From Bacillus pumilus (lineage in GTDB: Bacteria > Bacillota > Bacilli > Bacillales > Bacillaceae): a stretch of DNA of 64,000 nt. Positions 1 to 7,908 of this stretch are shown piece by piece; position 1 is the stretch's first letter; each line of letters opens with the position of its first letter. The notes under the pieces were generated by a model, which saw only the letters and a list, made by a program, of their open reading frames with translations, did not search any database and was not told where the DNA came from. The stretch is taken from positions 62,001 through 126,000 of the forward strand of contig NZ_CP047089.1 of NCBI RefSeq assembly GCF_009937765.1, given 5' to 3'. Both the position numbers and the translations under genes were made by a program.

Positions 1-1448
1 AAGTATATGAGGTTATTGATCCACATTTTATTTTATCGCGTGATCAGATTGATCCAGATAATGACCATTTTGATCCTGAGATCTTAATAGAAAAATTGTT
101 TGATATGTTTCATGTGCCTTTCAAGTTAAATACTCCACTATCATCTGACGAATTAGAAAGGATTCGTTATCATCTATACAAAGAAATACGCGTTGGAGCA
201 GATGTTGAACCAGTCCCTTACCAAGACAAACTGTTATTATCTTTTCGGAACATCAAAACGATGGATCTACATCAAGAAAACTTGGCTAAACAGATTGGTG
301 ATAAACATCGGCTAATTAGAGGAGTAGCAGGAAGCGGTAAAACCTTAATCTTAGCGACTCGAGCAAAAATGTTAGCAGAACAACATCCGAATTGGAAGAT
401 ATTAATACTCTGTTACAATGTAGCTTTGAAACAAAATATTAAACAAATGATTCATTCTAAATTTACAGAACCAGATGATTTTCTGACATCCGATCATAGA
501 AAAACACCAAATTTAAATAATATACAAATTTTAAATTTTCATCACTGGATTAAAAAAGAGCATGGTATTTCAGAACTTGAGATAGATGACTACATTGAAA
601 AAATAGAAAATGATGCTTTAACTCCTGTAAAGTATGATGCCATTTTAATTGATGAAGGACAGGACTTTGAAGGGAGCTGGCTGCATCTCATCAGCTTATG
701 CTTAGATCCAGAGACGCATTCTTTACTTTTAGTAGAAGATAGAGCGCAAGATATCTATCGGAAAAGTAGAAGCTATGTGAAAGATACGGGGCTTGATTTT
801 AGAGGTAGATCTAGAATCTTAAACATAAATTATCGTAATACGTCACAAATTGTGGATTTTGGATGGAAATTTTACGATAGCCATAGAGCTTTAGATCTTA
901 AATTAAAACAAGAACAGACAGAGACAATCGAAATCATCCCTCCAAAAAAGACGAAACGTAAAGGGCCAGAGGTAGAGCTTTTAAGATGTAATACCTTTAA
1001 AGAAGAAATAGAGGAGATTACTAAACAAATAGTGGATCAACATAATGAAAAGAACATACCTTACTCTGAAATGGCCATTTTATATCGTATAAAGGGATAT
1101 AATAACCATTATATATCAGCGATTCAATCTGAATTTCAAACAAAGAATATTCCTTACAATTGGATAACTGAAAATGGTGCAACCAAACATAAGTTCAATC
1201 CAGAGGAAGAGACAGTCAAAATTTGTTCTCTCGATAGTAGTAAAGGTCTTGACTTCCACTCAGTTTTTATTGTGAAAGCTGATCTAATGCCATTAAAGTA
1301 TGAAGAGGATCAAGAAAAAGAAGTGTCTTTAATGTATATAGGAATGACTCGTGCTAAAGAGTACTTATCAATATCCTATTCAGGCGTCTCTTCGTTTACT
1401 CAGTATTTTGAGGATGCAAAGCAAAAAGAGCCGACATTTAATCAATAA
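1..1448 (+). CDS. UvrD/PcrA-like superfamily I helicase, 5' end outside window
   Basis: The reading frame is open from base 3 and continues upstream of the window, so this is a 5'-partial gene; the TTG at 96 is internal and not the true start. The visible part carries an SF1 helicase core: Walker A GVAGSGKT, Walker B with DEGQDF, the NYRNT motif, SSKGLDF (motif V-like) and YIGMTRAKE (motif VI) near the C-terminus. ATP-dependent DNA/RNA unwinding is inferred from the family. Proteins with this helicase type often have an N-terminal NERD nuclease-related domain; that part is not visible here. A strong terminator follows 13 bases after the stop. Confidence 0.85.
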   Translation, partial: VYEVIDPHFILSRDQIDPDNDHFDPEILIEKLFDMFHVPFKLNTPLSSDELERIRYHLYKEIRVGADVEPVPYQDKLLLSFRNIKTMDLHQENLAKQIGDKHRLIRGVAGSGKTLILATRAKMLAEQHPNWKILILCYNVALKQNIKQMIHSKFTEPDDFLTSDHRKTPNLNNIQILNFHHWIKKEHGISELEIDDYIEKIENDALTPVKYDAILIDEGQDFEGSWLHLISLCLDPETHSLLLVEDRAQDIYRKSRSYVKDTGLDFRGRSRILNINYRNTSQIVDFGWKFYDSHRALDLKLKQEQTETIEIIPPKKTKRKGPEVELLRCNTFKEEIEEITKQIVDQHNEKNIPYSEMAILYRIKGYNNHYISAIQSEFQTKNIPYNWITENGATKHKFNPEEETVKICSLDSSKGLDFHSVFIVKADLMPLKYEEDQEKEVSLMYIGMTRAKEYLSISYSGVSSFTQYFEDAKQKEPTFNQ

Positions 1449-1460
1449 TTTTAAATAGTA

Positions 1461-1499
1461 AAAGGTATGGGAATTCATTCATTTCCCATACCTTTTTTC
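1461..1499 (+). terminator. Rho-independent terminator of the helicase gene
   Basis: A 13-bp arm AAAGGTATGGGAA pairs with TTTCCCATACCTT across a short loop and is followed by a T run. Confidence 0.8.
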
Positions 1500-1632
1500 A
1501 TGTAAGAAGAAAAGAAGACTCTTTTTAATAAATATCGTATTATATATAATGAAAACTTAGTTAAAAAAACGATTACAGCAGGTATTGGGAACGATCACAT
1601 ATTCAATCTACAATTACTTAAAGGAGACTTCC

Positions 1633-3462
1633 ATGAGTTTTAAAGCTGACTTTAAACGTGAAATGAGTAACGTAATAAAAGACGTAGAAAAAGAAATAAA
1701 TAAAACATGGAAAATTGAATATAAAGGACATTCTATAGAAATTACAAACCAAATAAAAGAAGAGCAACTAATCATTGATGGTGTGACAGTTGATAAAAAG
1801 CAACGAAAAACTGTATTGTCTCATATAATTCCATATTCAAAATTGTCAGGGATATTGGAACTTCAAGATGGTACTAAACACAAGGTGTCCGTTAAACTTG
1901 GCGGTTATGTACGATTTCGTTGTATGGTGAAGGTAGATCATGAAACGGTTTTAGATGATTCAATGAAGATAGAATTTCTACCATGGGATCATAAAGAGAA
2001 AATCGTTCCCTTTATTCAACAACAAATTCAAACACATCTTAAAATAGTAGATGATCGTTTACCCGATGAAGATTATTTATTTGGCGAAAATGAACCACGA
2101 TTGGTTCCCGGTCTATCTGATTATTATGTAGATGAAAGACCTGCCCCTTTTTATGTGAAGAAACTATTGAAGCTTTTTGAAAAACAACTGAATCATCCTA
2201 CAAATGAAACAAGAAAGAAAACATATGAAAAAATTATTTCTAACAATATGGCGAGCTGTAGTAGTGAATTAGTTGAACGATTTCAGCAAACACAATGGGA
2301 TGAGTCTCTTGTACAGCAAGAAGCGTTATGGCTTCTTGAGCATGCAGCGCATCGGGAGGTTGTCAAATTTGCAGTCATGATACTGGGATGTACGAACTGC
2401 GAAAAATACAAAGAGCTCTTATTCACATTAGGAATGCATGAAGAATTTACTTCTTATGTCGTATTTGCATTGAAGAATGGCACAAGTCAAGGAAACGAAC
2501 ATGTTTGGCGTCTTGCAAAGTCCGTTGATGGATGGGGGAAGATTTCGGCTGTTGAGCAATTGGAAGCATCGACGCCAGAAATAAAACGATGGCTACTAAC
2601 AAAGGGCTGCAAAAATACAATCATGAATGAATACTTAGGCTATACTTGTGCTCTTCATGGTGATCTGGAATCAGCTTTATCAGAAGATGAAATTTCCAAA
2701 GAATTATATGATGGAGCGAGCCTCATCATTCAAGCATTATTAGAAGATGAGGTTTCTATCTACGGTATCGAAGAGTATCCAAATGCAAGCTCAGTTCTCT
2801 GCCGTTTTATTCATCATGCTCGTAAGCACTGCCAAACAATTGAGGACTTTTATCCAATTTTGAAAATAAATGAGTTTTTAAATGATGAACAAGAGGTTTG
2901 GGAAGAACGATTGAATGATTCAGGGACACAGGGCGATTATAAGGCTGTCCAGGAAGTGGTTCAACCGTTTATCAATGACAGTAGATGGCCAAAGCTTGCA
3001 ATCGATTCGTTACAACAGGGTTTTAGCTCCCAAGCACTTAAAATTGCTCTCTTTTATCGTTTAGATGTGATTGAACATCTATTTGCTTTACTTGAGAAAG
3101 ATCCGGCAAATAGTGAAATATACTTTGCTGTGATGGACACAAATCATCACCAGCATATTAGAGAGCTTTGTACATTTGCAGAAACACATTTATCGTTATC
3201 AAACCCCTCAGATGATGAATTGGCTTGTCTACAATATATTGTGCAAGATTTATATGAACACGACGGTGTAGGATTGCCATTGATTCAAGCTGCACTTAGA
3301 TCAGATGATGGGAATTTACAGTATCATGCTTTAAGTGTATTAAGAGAATGGTCTCCTTCGTATGCGCAGCAAGGGGTCACAAGGGAATTGATTGAACATA
3401 TTTCTGTGAAGACGAAGGATAAAGAAGATCGAAAGTTAGCCAAATACTTATTAAAGAAATAG
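1633..3462 (+). CDS. Large soluble alpha-helical protein of unknown function
   Basis: The 609-residue protein starts at ATG 1633, which has AAGGAG seven bases upstream; the frame extends 16 codons further without a ribosome site. No signal peptide or membrane segment is visible. The first 130 residues are charged and beta-rich; from about residue 170 the sequence consists of repeated amphipathic helices with leucine/alanine spacing, suggestive of a HEAT-like or other alpha-solenoid scaffold. I do not recognise a catalytic motif. It stands alone, with its own upstream gap and no co-directional partner closer than 59 bases. The function is unknown; the solenoid call is by eye only. Confidence 0.75.
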   Translation: MSFKADFKREMSNVIKDVEKEINKTWKIEYKGHSIEITNQIKEEQLIIDGVTVDKKQRKTVLSHIIPYSKLSGILELQDGTKHKVSVKLGGYVRFRCMVKVDHETVLDDSMKIEFLPWDHKEKIVPFIQQQIQTHLKIVDDRLPDEDYLFGENEPRLVPGLSDYYVDERPAPFYVKKLLKLFEKQLNHPTNETRKKTYEKIISNNMASCSSELVERFQQTQWDESLVQQEALWLLEHAAHREVVKFAVMILGCTNCEKYKELLFTLGMHEEFTSYVVFALKNGTSQGNEHVWRLAKSVDGWGKISAVEQLEASTPEIKRWLLTKGCKNTIMNEYLGYTCALHGDLESALSEDEISKELYDGASLIIQALLEDEVSIYGIEEYPNASSVLCRFIHHARKHCQTIEDFYPILKINEFLNDEQEVWEERLNDSGTQGDYKAVQEVVQPFINDSRWPKLAIDSLQQGFSSQALKIALFYRLDVIEHLFALLEKDPANSEIYFAVMDTNHHQHIRELCTFAETHLSLSNPSDDELACLQYIVQDLYEHDGVGLPLIQAALRSDDGNLQYHALSVLREWSPSYAQQGVTRELIEHISVKTKDKEDRKLAKYLLKK

Positions 3463-3521
3463 GATTCGGTTTACCTTCGCACTACGAGAATAAAATCTAA
3501 ATATTAGAAAGCAGGCACACC

Positions 3522-4370
3522 ATGCACACAATCAAAAAAATAGGCAAAACCTTCTCCTACATCACACCAATATCACTCACCGACCGGCCCATCCTAGGCA
3601 TGGTCGTAGGCAATAACAAAACATTAATGATCGATGCTGGAAACTCAGAAGATCATGCGAACTATTTCATCCAAAAGACCTTAAAACAAGAGAACGCCAA
3701 GCCTGATCTCGTTGTCCTCACTCACTGGCATTGGGATCATATTTTTGGTTTGCCGGCGCTGCCTGATACGGTTTCGATTGCTTCTGCAAAAACCAGAAAG
3801 GAAATGGAGGAGCTTGTTCCGTTTTCTTGGTCAGATGAGGCGATTGATGAGCGGGTGAGGGAAGGAACGGAGATTGAGTTTTGCGCGAAGGCGATAAAAG
3901 AAGAATATCATAATCATCGAGACATTCAGGTGGTTTTACCGGATGTCACGTTTGACCGTCGGATGGAGATTGATCTTGGCGGGGTTACTTGTGTCGTGCA
4001 ACATGTTGGGGGCGATCATGCTGCTGATTCAGTGATTGTGTATGTGAAAGAAGAGAAAATCCTTTTTCTTGGTGATTGCATTTATCCAAAAATGTATGCC
4101 GAAAAAGTACATTATACGGTGAAAGAAATCTTGCGTCTTTTAGATGAGTTAGATGCTTTTGATGCCGATACGTATATTCCTTCACACCAAAGACCGTGGT
4201 CAAAAGAGGAGTTTCGTCAGGAAACAGATAAGCTTCGGATGATGGCGAAATACACAGATCTTTGTGGTGGAGATCAACAGAGAATCACGATAGAATATCA
4301 AAATTACGTGAACAGAGAATTGAAAGAAGATGAACTAGAAACCATTGCTTACTTTGTAAATGGTTATTAA
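3522..4370 (+). CDS. MBL-fold metallo-hydrolase
   Basis: This 282-residue protein has the metallo-beta-lactamase-fold signature: HWHWDH (HxHxDH, residues about 71-76), a later GGDH, the LFLGDC strand with its metal-binding Asp, and the C-terminal His in PSHQRPW. These are the ligands of a two-metal hydrolase site. There is no signal peptide, so a cytoplasmic enzyme is expected. The substrate cannot be told; the family includes thioesterases, lactonases and phosphodiesterases. AAAGCAGG lies upstream of the ATG. A bidirectional terminator separates it from the convergent small genes. Confidence 0.85.
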   Translation: MHTIKKIGKTFSYITPISLTDRPILGMVVGNNKTLMIDAGNSEDHANYFIQKTLKQENAKPDLVVLTHWHWDHIFGLPALPDTVSIASAKTRKEMEELVPFSWSDEAIDERVREGTEIEFCAKAIKEEYHNHRDIQVVLPDVTFDRRMEIDLGGVTCVVQHVGGDHAADSVIVYVKEEKILFLGDCIYPKMYAEKVHYTVKEILRLLDELDAFDADTYIPSHQRPWSKEEFRQETDKLRMMAKYTDLCGGDQQRITIEYQNYVNRELKEDELETIAYFVNGY

Positions 4371-4391
4371 ATAATTGTGGTGACTAAACAG

Positions 4392-4436
4392 AAAAAGTCT
4401 CGTTTGAGGGAAATCACTCAAATGAGACTTTTTTAT
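4392..4436. terminator. Bidirectional terminator between convergent genes
   Basis: The 16-bp arms AAAAGTCTCGTTTGAG and CTCAAATGAGACTTTT (one G-U pair) are flanked by A and T runs, so the hairpin serves the MBL gene and the minus-strand pair. Confidence 0.8.
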
Positions 4437-4438
4437 TT

Positions 4439-4681
4439 CTAAGGCAAACCTATAACGTCTTCTGCATCACGAACTGTGACAGACATATTTTTAGCATTAA
4501 TAATAATGACACAATCCCAAGTCGGCTTAATTTGCAGTCCATCATTCTCATCAATACGGATAATTCCTTTAAATTCAACAGTCTGTTCTAGAAAAACCAT
4601 TTTCTTTTCAGTATCATCTTTGACTGCTGTGACATGTTCAGGATAGTGAACTGTCCAATCATAAAAAGTAATTTTCTTCAT
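4439..4681 (-). CDS. Small conserved-looking protein, paralogue of its upstream neighbour
   Basis: The 80-residue product begins at ATG 4681 (MKKITFYDWTV) with AGGAGG directly upstream; the longer frame to 4702 adds only residues encoded by the ribosome site. It is clearly homologous to the next gene: both begin MK-ITF-DWT and share the motif LQIKPTWDCVI near residues 54-64. It has no signal peptide or membrane helix and is acidic and beta-rich. The two genes form an operon with a 17-base gap. The function is unknown. Confidence 0.7.
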   Translation of the reverse strand: MKKITFYDWTVHYPEHVTAVKDDTEKKMVFLEQTVEFKGIIRIDENDGLQIKPTWDCVIIINAKNMSVTVRDAEDVIGLP

Positions 4682-4698
4682 AGTTCCTCCTGCTTTTT

Positions 4699-4947
4699 TC
4701 ATTCGTACACTTCTCCGAATACTTCTTCTGTTTGCCGGATTGTTAGAGATTTGTTGGTTGGATCAATTGAAATGACACAATCCCAAGTCGGTTTGATTTG
4801 TAGCTCGTTGTTGTCATCCATCCAAATGATGCTATTTAGTTCAATGGATGGCTCTAAAATGACCATCTTCTTTTCATGATGATCTGTTATTGCCGTTAAG
4901 TCTGCTTGTAATTGAATGGTCCAATCAAAAAAAGTGATCATTTTCAT
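4699..4947 (-). CDS. Small protein, first member of a tandem paralogous pair
   Basis: The 82-residue product begins MKMITFFDWTI and has the ribosome site GAGGAG nine bases before the ATG. It aligns along its whole length with the downstream neighbour, including LQIKPTWDCVI and a C-terminal E-VFGE/E-DVIG element, so the pair arose by tandem duplication. Divergence is considerable, suggesting both copies are maintained. The family is not recognised; no enzyme motif is visible. Confidence 0.7.
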   Translation of the reverse strand: MKMITFFDWTIQLQADLTAITDHHEKKMVILEPSIELNSIIWMDDNNELQIKPTWDCVISIDPTNKSLTIRQTEEVFGEVYE

Positions 4948-5048
4948 TTGTATCTCCTCTCATCATCGCTTATATTTCCATTATAACTTGAGTGTCTTCT
5001 GATACAATTTTTTATCAAATCTTCTAATACTAGAGAGGTAACTTACAG

Positions 5049-5234
5049 ATGGACAAAATACCTGAACCATACGCCACCTTCAAAACCAAAATATCCAACT
5101 ATCCAATCGAACAAAATCATTGGCAAGCCTTCAAAGATGGAACAACGATTAAACAATTAAAAGCGGGTACATGCATGATCAAGGCTGGCGATCCAGTGAA
5201 GCATGAAAAAGAATCTCTGAAAATGGATCAGTAA
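5049..5234 (+). CDS. Small hypothetical protein, 61 residues
   Basis: The ATG at 5049 is preceded by AGAGAGGTAAC, a moderate ribosome site, and the frame ends just before a strong terminator, which supports a real short transcript. The product is basic to neutral, soluble, and has the element KAGTCMIKAGDPVKH in its second half. I do not recognise a family. It could also be the remnant of a longer gene. Confidence 0.5.
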   Translation: MDKIPEPYATFKTKISNYPIEQNHWQAFKDGTTIKQLKAGTCMIKAGDPVKHEKESLKMDQ

Positions 5235-5237
5235 TCG

Positions 5238-5265
5238 AAAACCACCTGCTATCAGGTGGTTTTTT
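5238..5265 (+). terminator. Terminator after the 61-residue gene
   Basis: AAAACCACCTG / CAGGTGGTTTT with loop CTAT, followed by T5. Confidence 0.85.
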
Positions 5266-5338
5266 GTACATTATATTTTTTGGTATAATCAGGGGTAAAG
5301 GAAGAACGGATAAATTTTGAACTGAATCGGAGGTATTT

Positions 5339-5845
5339 ATGAAGCAGCTTTATATGAAGCAAAAGGTATTTAGTCTGAGCGGCAGGTTTACGGTAAAGGA
5401 TCAGCAGGAGAACGATGTGTATGTGGTCGAAGGCAGCTTTATGAAGATGCCGAAGACGTTTACCATTTTGAATACAGAACGACATGAAATCGCTGTGATT
5501 ACGAAGAAAATGTTTACCTTTTTACCGAAGTTTTTAGTAGAAGTTGGTGGTCAAGAGGTATTGACGATCAAAAAAGAGTTTACGTTCTTTAAAGCAAAAT
5601 ATTCAATTGATGCCGCGGGTGTAGAAGTACAAGGTAACTGGTGGGACATGAATTTCCAAGTGCTGCAAAACGGCGAAGTGATCGGTCAGGTGAAGAAGGA
5701 ATGGTTTACTTGGGGTGACAGCTATAAGGTTGATATTTTGAAAGATGAGATGGAGCCTGTGATGATTGCGCTCGTTGTTGCGATTGATTGTGTGAAAGCT
5801 GATGAAGCAGCGTCTAGGTCTTCGTCGTCAGCAACGACGAATTAA
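5339..5845 (+). CDS. LURP-one-related (YxjI-like) protein
   Basis: The 168-residue protein is almost all beta-strand with repeated short motifs (YMKQKVF, YVVEGSF, WWDMNFQV, KEWFTWGDSYKVDI) and ends in a helix plus a Ser/Ala-rich tail. This pattern is that of the LURP-one-related/DUF567 family (tubby-like barrel), of which B. subtilis YxjI is a member of similar length. No biochemical role is established for the bacterial members. CGGAGG precedes the ATG. The LysR gene follows after 8 to 17 bases, so the two are probably co-transcribed. Confidence 0.8.
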   Translation: MKQLYMKQKVFSLSGRFTVKDQQENDVYVVEGSFMKMPKTFTILNTERHEIAVITKKMFTFLPKFLVEVGGQEVLTIKKEFTFFKAKYSIDAAGVEVQGNWWDMNFQVLQNGEVIGQVKKEWFTWGDSYKVDILKDEMEPVMIALVVAIDCVKADEAASRSSSSATTN

Positions 5846-5853
5846 TAAGTGAG

Positions 5854-6726
5854 GTGAGCACACTGATCACATTCCAATACAAAGTATTTCTAACAGTCGT
5901 CGAGTGCGGCAGTTTTACAAAAGCCGGGGAAAAGCTTGGTTTGACGCAGTCTGGAGTTAGTCACAATATTGCGAAGCTTGAGTCAGAGTTAGGGGTTGTG
6001 CTGCTTGGGCGGAATCGAAACGGGTTGTCGTTAACGGATGCAGGTGAGCGGGTGATGCCGCATATTCGGCAAATCATTCATCATGCGTCATTGCTTGAGC
6101 AGGAGGCGGCGCTAATTCAAGGGATGGAAGTGGGGAGTATCAAGATCGGAACGTTCTCTAGTTTTTCTTCAAAAATGCTTCCGCAGCTGATCCACCTTTT
6201 TACCAAAAAGTATCCCAATATCCAAGTAGAATTATATGAAGGTGGTTATGAGGAGATTGAGGAATGGATTGCATCTGGCACGATTGATGTTGGTTTTTTA
6301 ACGCAGCCATCGAGAGAATTCGAAACCATTCCACTTTTCCAAGATGAATTGGTGGTGCTTATGCAAGAGGACCATCGCTTCAATACGAAGAAAGTGATAG
6401 AAGTTGACTCGTTACATGATGAATCATTCATTATGCCCAAGGCGGGTTGTGATCTGCTTATTAAGAAATTATTAAAAGAAAGAGGCGTGAAGCCTCATGT
6501 TTTATTTGAAATTGGAGACAACAATACGCTCATTTCGATGGTTCAAGAAGGGCTCGGAGTGACCATCATTCCGACATTAATTTTGCCGCCGCAGATGTCT
6601 CATACGAAAGTGATTCCACTTGAGACAAGCGTATATCGTGAAATCAACTTGGCGTTCAAGTCATTTAAAGTAGCATCGCCATCGGCCAAAAGATGGATCG
6701 AAGTCGTCAAAGATCATTTTAAGTAA
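5854..6726 (+). CDS. LysR-family transcriptional regulator
   Basis: The roughly 290-residue protein has an N-terminal winged helix-turn-helix (FTKAGEKLGLTQSGVSHNIAKLE) and a periplasmic-binding-like effector domain from about residue 90, as in all LysR activators. The start is uncertain: GTG 5854 has no ribosome site, whereas CTG 5863 lies five bases after GAGGTGA and would give a product starting ITFQYKVF, which fits the usual LysR N-terminus better. It directly follows the YxjI-like gene and converges on a PhzF gene. The target is unknown. Confidence 0.85.
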   Translation: MSTLITFQYKVFLTVVECGSFTKAGEKLGLTQSGVSHNIAKLESELGVVLLGRNRNGLSLTDAGERVMPHIRQIIHHASLLEQEAALIQGMEVGSIKIGTFSSFSSKMLPQLIHLFTKKYPNIQVELYEGGYEEIEEWIASGTIDVGFLTQPSREFETIPLFQDELVVLMQEDHRFNTKKVIEVDSLHDESFIMPKAGCDLLIKKLLKERGVKPHVLFEIGDNNTLISMVQEGLGVTIIPTLILPPQMSHTKVIPLETSVYREINLAFKSFKVASPSAKRWIEVVKDHFK

Positions 6727-6728
6727 AT

Positions 6729-6762
6729 TCAGCTTGAACGAGATGTCTCCCATTCAAGCTGA
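6729..6762. terminator. Weak hairpin between convergent LysR and PhzF genes
   Basis: The perfect 10-bp arms TCAGCTTGAA / TTCAAGCTGA enclose a 14-base loop. Only a loose T-rich tail follows, so termination may be inefficient. Confidence 0.45.
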
Positions 6763-6769
6763 TGATTTA

Positions 6770-7666
6770 TTATATGGTCAACACGCCGCGAATAGTGATA
6801 ACCGCTGCGCCTGCCACTTTGATCACAGGTTTTGATTCGTTCGGAATAACCGTAATGCGAAGGATGCCGGGTCTGCCGATGGCATCCCCTTGAGCAATGT
6901 TCAGACGAGTGGTTTCTTGTTGAGAAATGATACCCTCTATATAAAGATAACCAGCCAATGCCCCGTTTGCTGCCCCCGTCACCGGATCTTCGGGTATCCC
7001 AATCCCAGGTGCAAAATCCCTCGTGTAAAGATCAACTTCTTTTGCGGTATGAAATGTATAAAGGTGAGTCGTTGTGATATTCTGCTCTTTATTCATTTTC
7101 CCTAAAGCCGCTAAGTTCGGTGCCGCTTGGTCAATGTCCTGTTGGTGCTTCATCGGAACAAGAAGATGCCAGTTTCCGGTGTTTGCTAATTTGATAGGGT
7201 AAGATGGATCAATGCGATCACTGCTGACACCAATCATGTCACTAAGCTCTTCTAAATCGATCATAAAATCTCGCGTTTTCGGCGTCACTTGCGTCATTTC
7301 CACATCGATGACTTTGCCATTTTCTTCGTGCCATACAACAGGAACATGGCCAATCTTCGTTTCTAACACGACCCCTGTTTTCTCTTTTGCCAGCCCAAGC
7401 TCCGTCGCTAAAAGCCAAGTCAATCCAACAGTCGCATGCCCGCAGAAATTGACCTCCTCTGTCGGTGTGAAGTATTTGACCCGATAATCAGCTTCTTTAT
7501 CATGTGCAGGCAGCAAGAAGACAGATTCAGGTAAGTTCAACTCTTTGGCGATATTCTGCATCTCATCCTCCGTTAAAAGATCACCATCCAACACGACCCC
7601 AGCAACATTCCCTCCAAATTTCTCAGTTGTAAACGCATCGACATGATACACCCTAATGTCTCTCAT
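6770..7666 (-). CDS. PhzF-family isomerase
   Basis: This 298-residue enzyme begins at ATG 7666 (MRDIRVYHVDAFT) behind AGGAGG; the open frame runs 17 codons further without support. It shows the two-lobed PhzF pattern: GGNVAGVVL, the catalytic-Glu motif NLPESVFL near residue 45, the CGHATVG motif near residue 70, and DPVTGAANGA in the C-terminal lobe. The family catalyses proton-shift isomerisations, as in phenazine synthesis, but the rest of a phenazine pathway is absent, so the substrate is unknown. It may be controlled by the convergent LysR gene, but nothing in the sequence proves that. Confidence 0.85.
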   Translation of the reverse strand: MRDIRVYHVDAFTTEKFGGNVAGVVLDGDLLTEDEMQNIAKELNLPESVFLLPAHDKEADYRVKYFTPTEEVNFCGHATVGLTWLLATELGLAKEKTGVVLETKIGHVPVVWHEENGKVIDVEMTQVTPKTRDFMIDLEELSDMIGVSSDRIDPSYPIKLANTGNWHLLVPMKHQQDIDQAAPNLAALGKMNKEQNITTTHLYTFHTAKEVDLYTRDFAPGIGIPEDPVTGAANGALAGYLYIEGIISQQETTRLNIAQGDAIGRPGILRITVIPNESKPVIKVAGAAVITIRGVLTI

Positions 7667-7836
7667 ATAATGAATCCTCCTATAGAATCTTGTTACGTTT
7701 ATCATAAGTTTGATCATTCCATTCGTAAAATGAATCTTTTTGATACTTTAAATCGGAAGTGTTCATGTAAGGGAGCGAAATTCACAGTATCTATTAAAAT
7801 AGTAATTAGATAAGCCTTTAGTCACATTATTAACTC

Positions 7837-7865
7837 TTGTGCCTACATTGGATGAAATGTATAAT
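7837..7865 (+). promoter_or_regulatory. Candidate sigma-A promoter for the secreted Ig-like repeat gene
   Basis: TTGTGC and a perfect TATAAT are separated by 17 bases; the -10 ends 43 bases before the start codon. Confidence 0.5.
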
Positions 7866-7908
7866 ATTTGTATATTAAAACATTAATAGGAAAAGAGAGG
7901 ATATCTTT

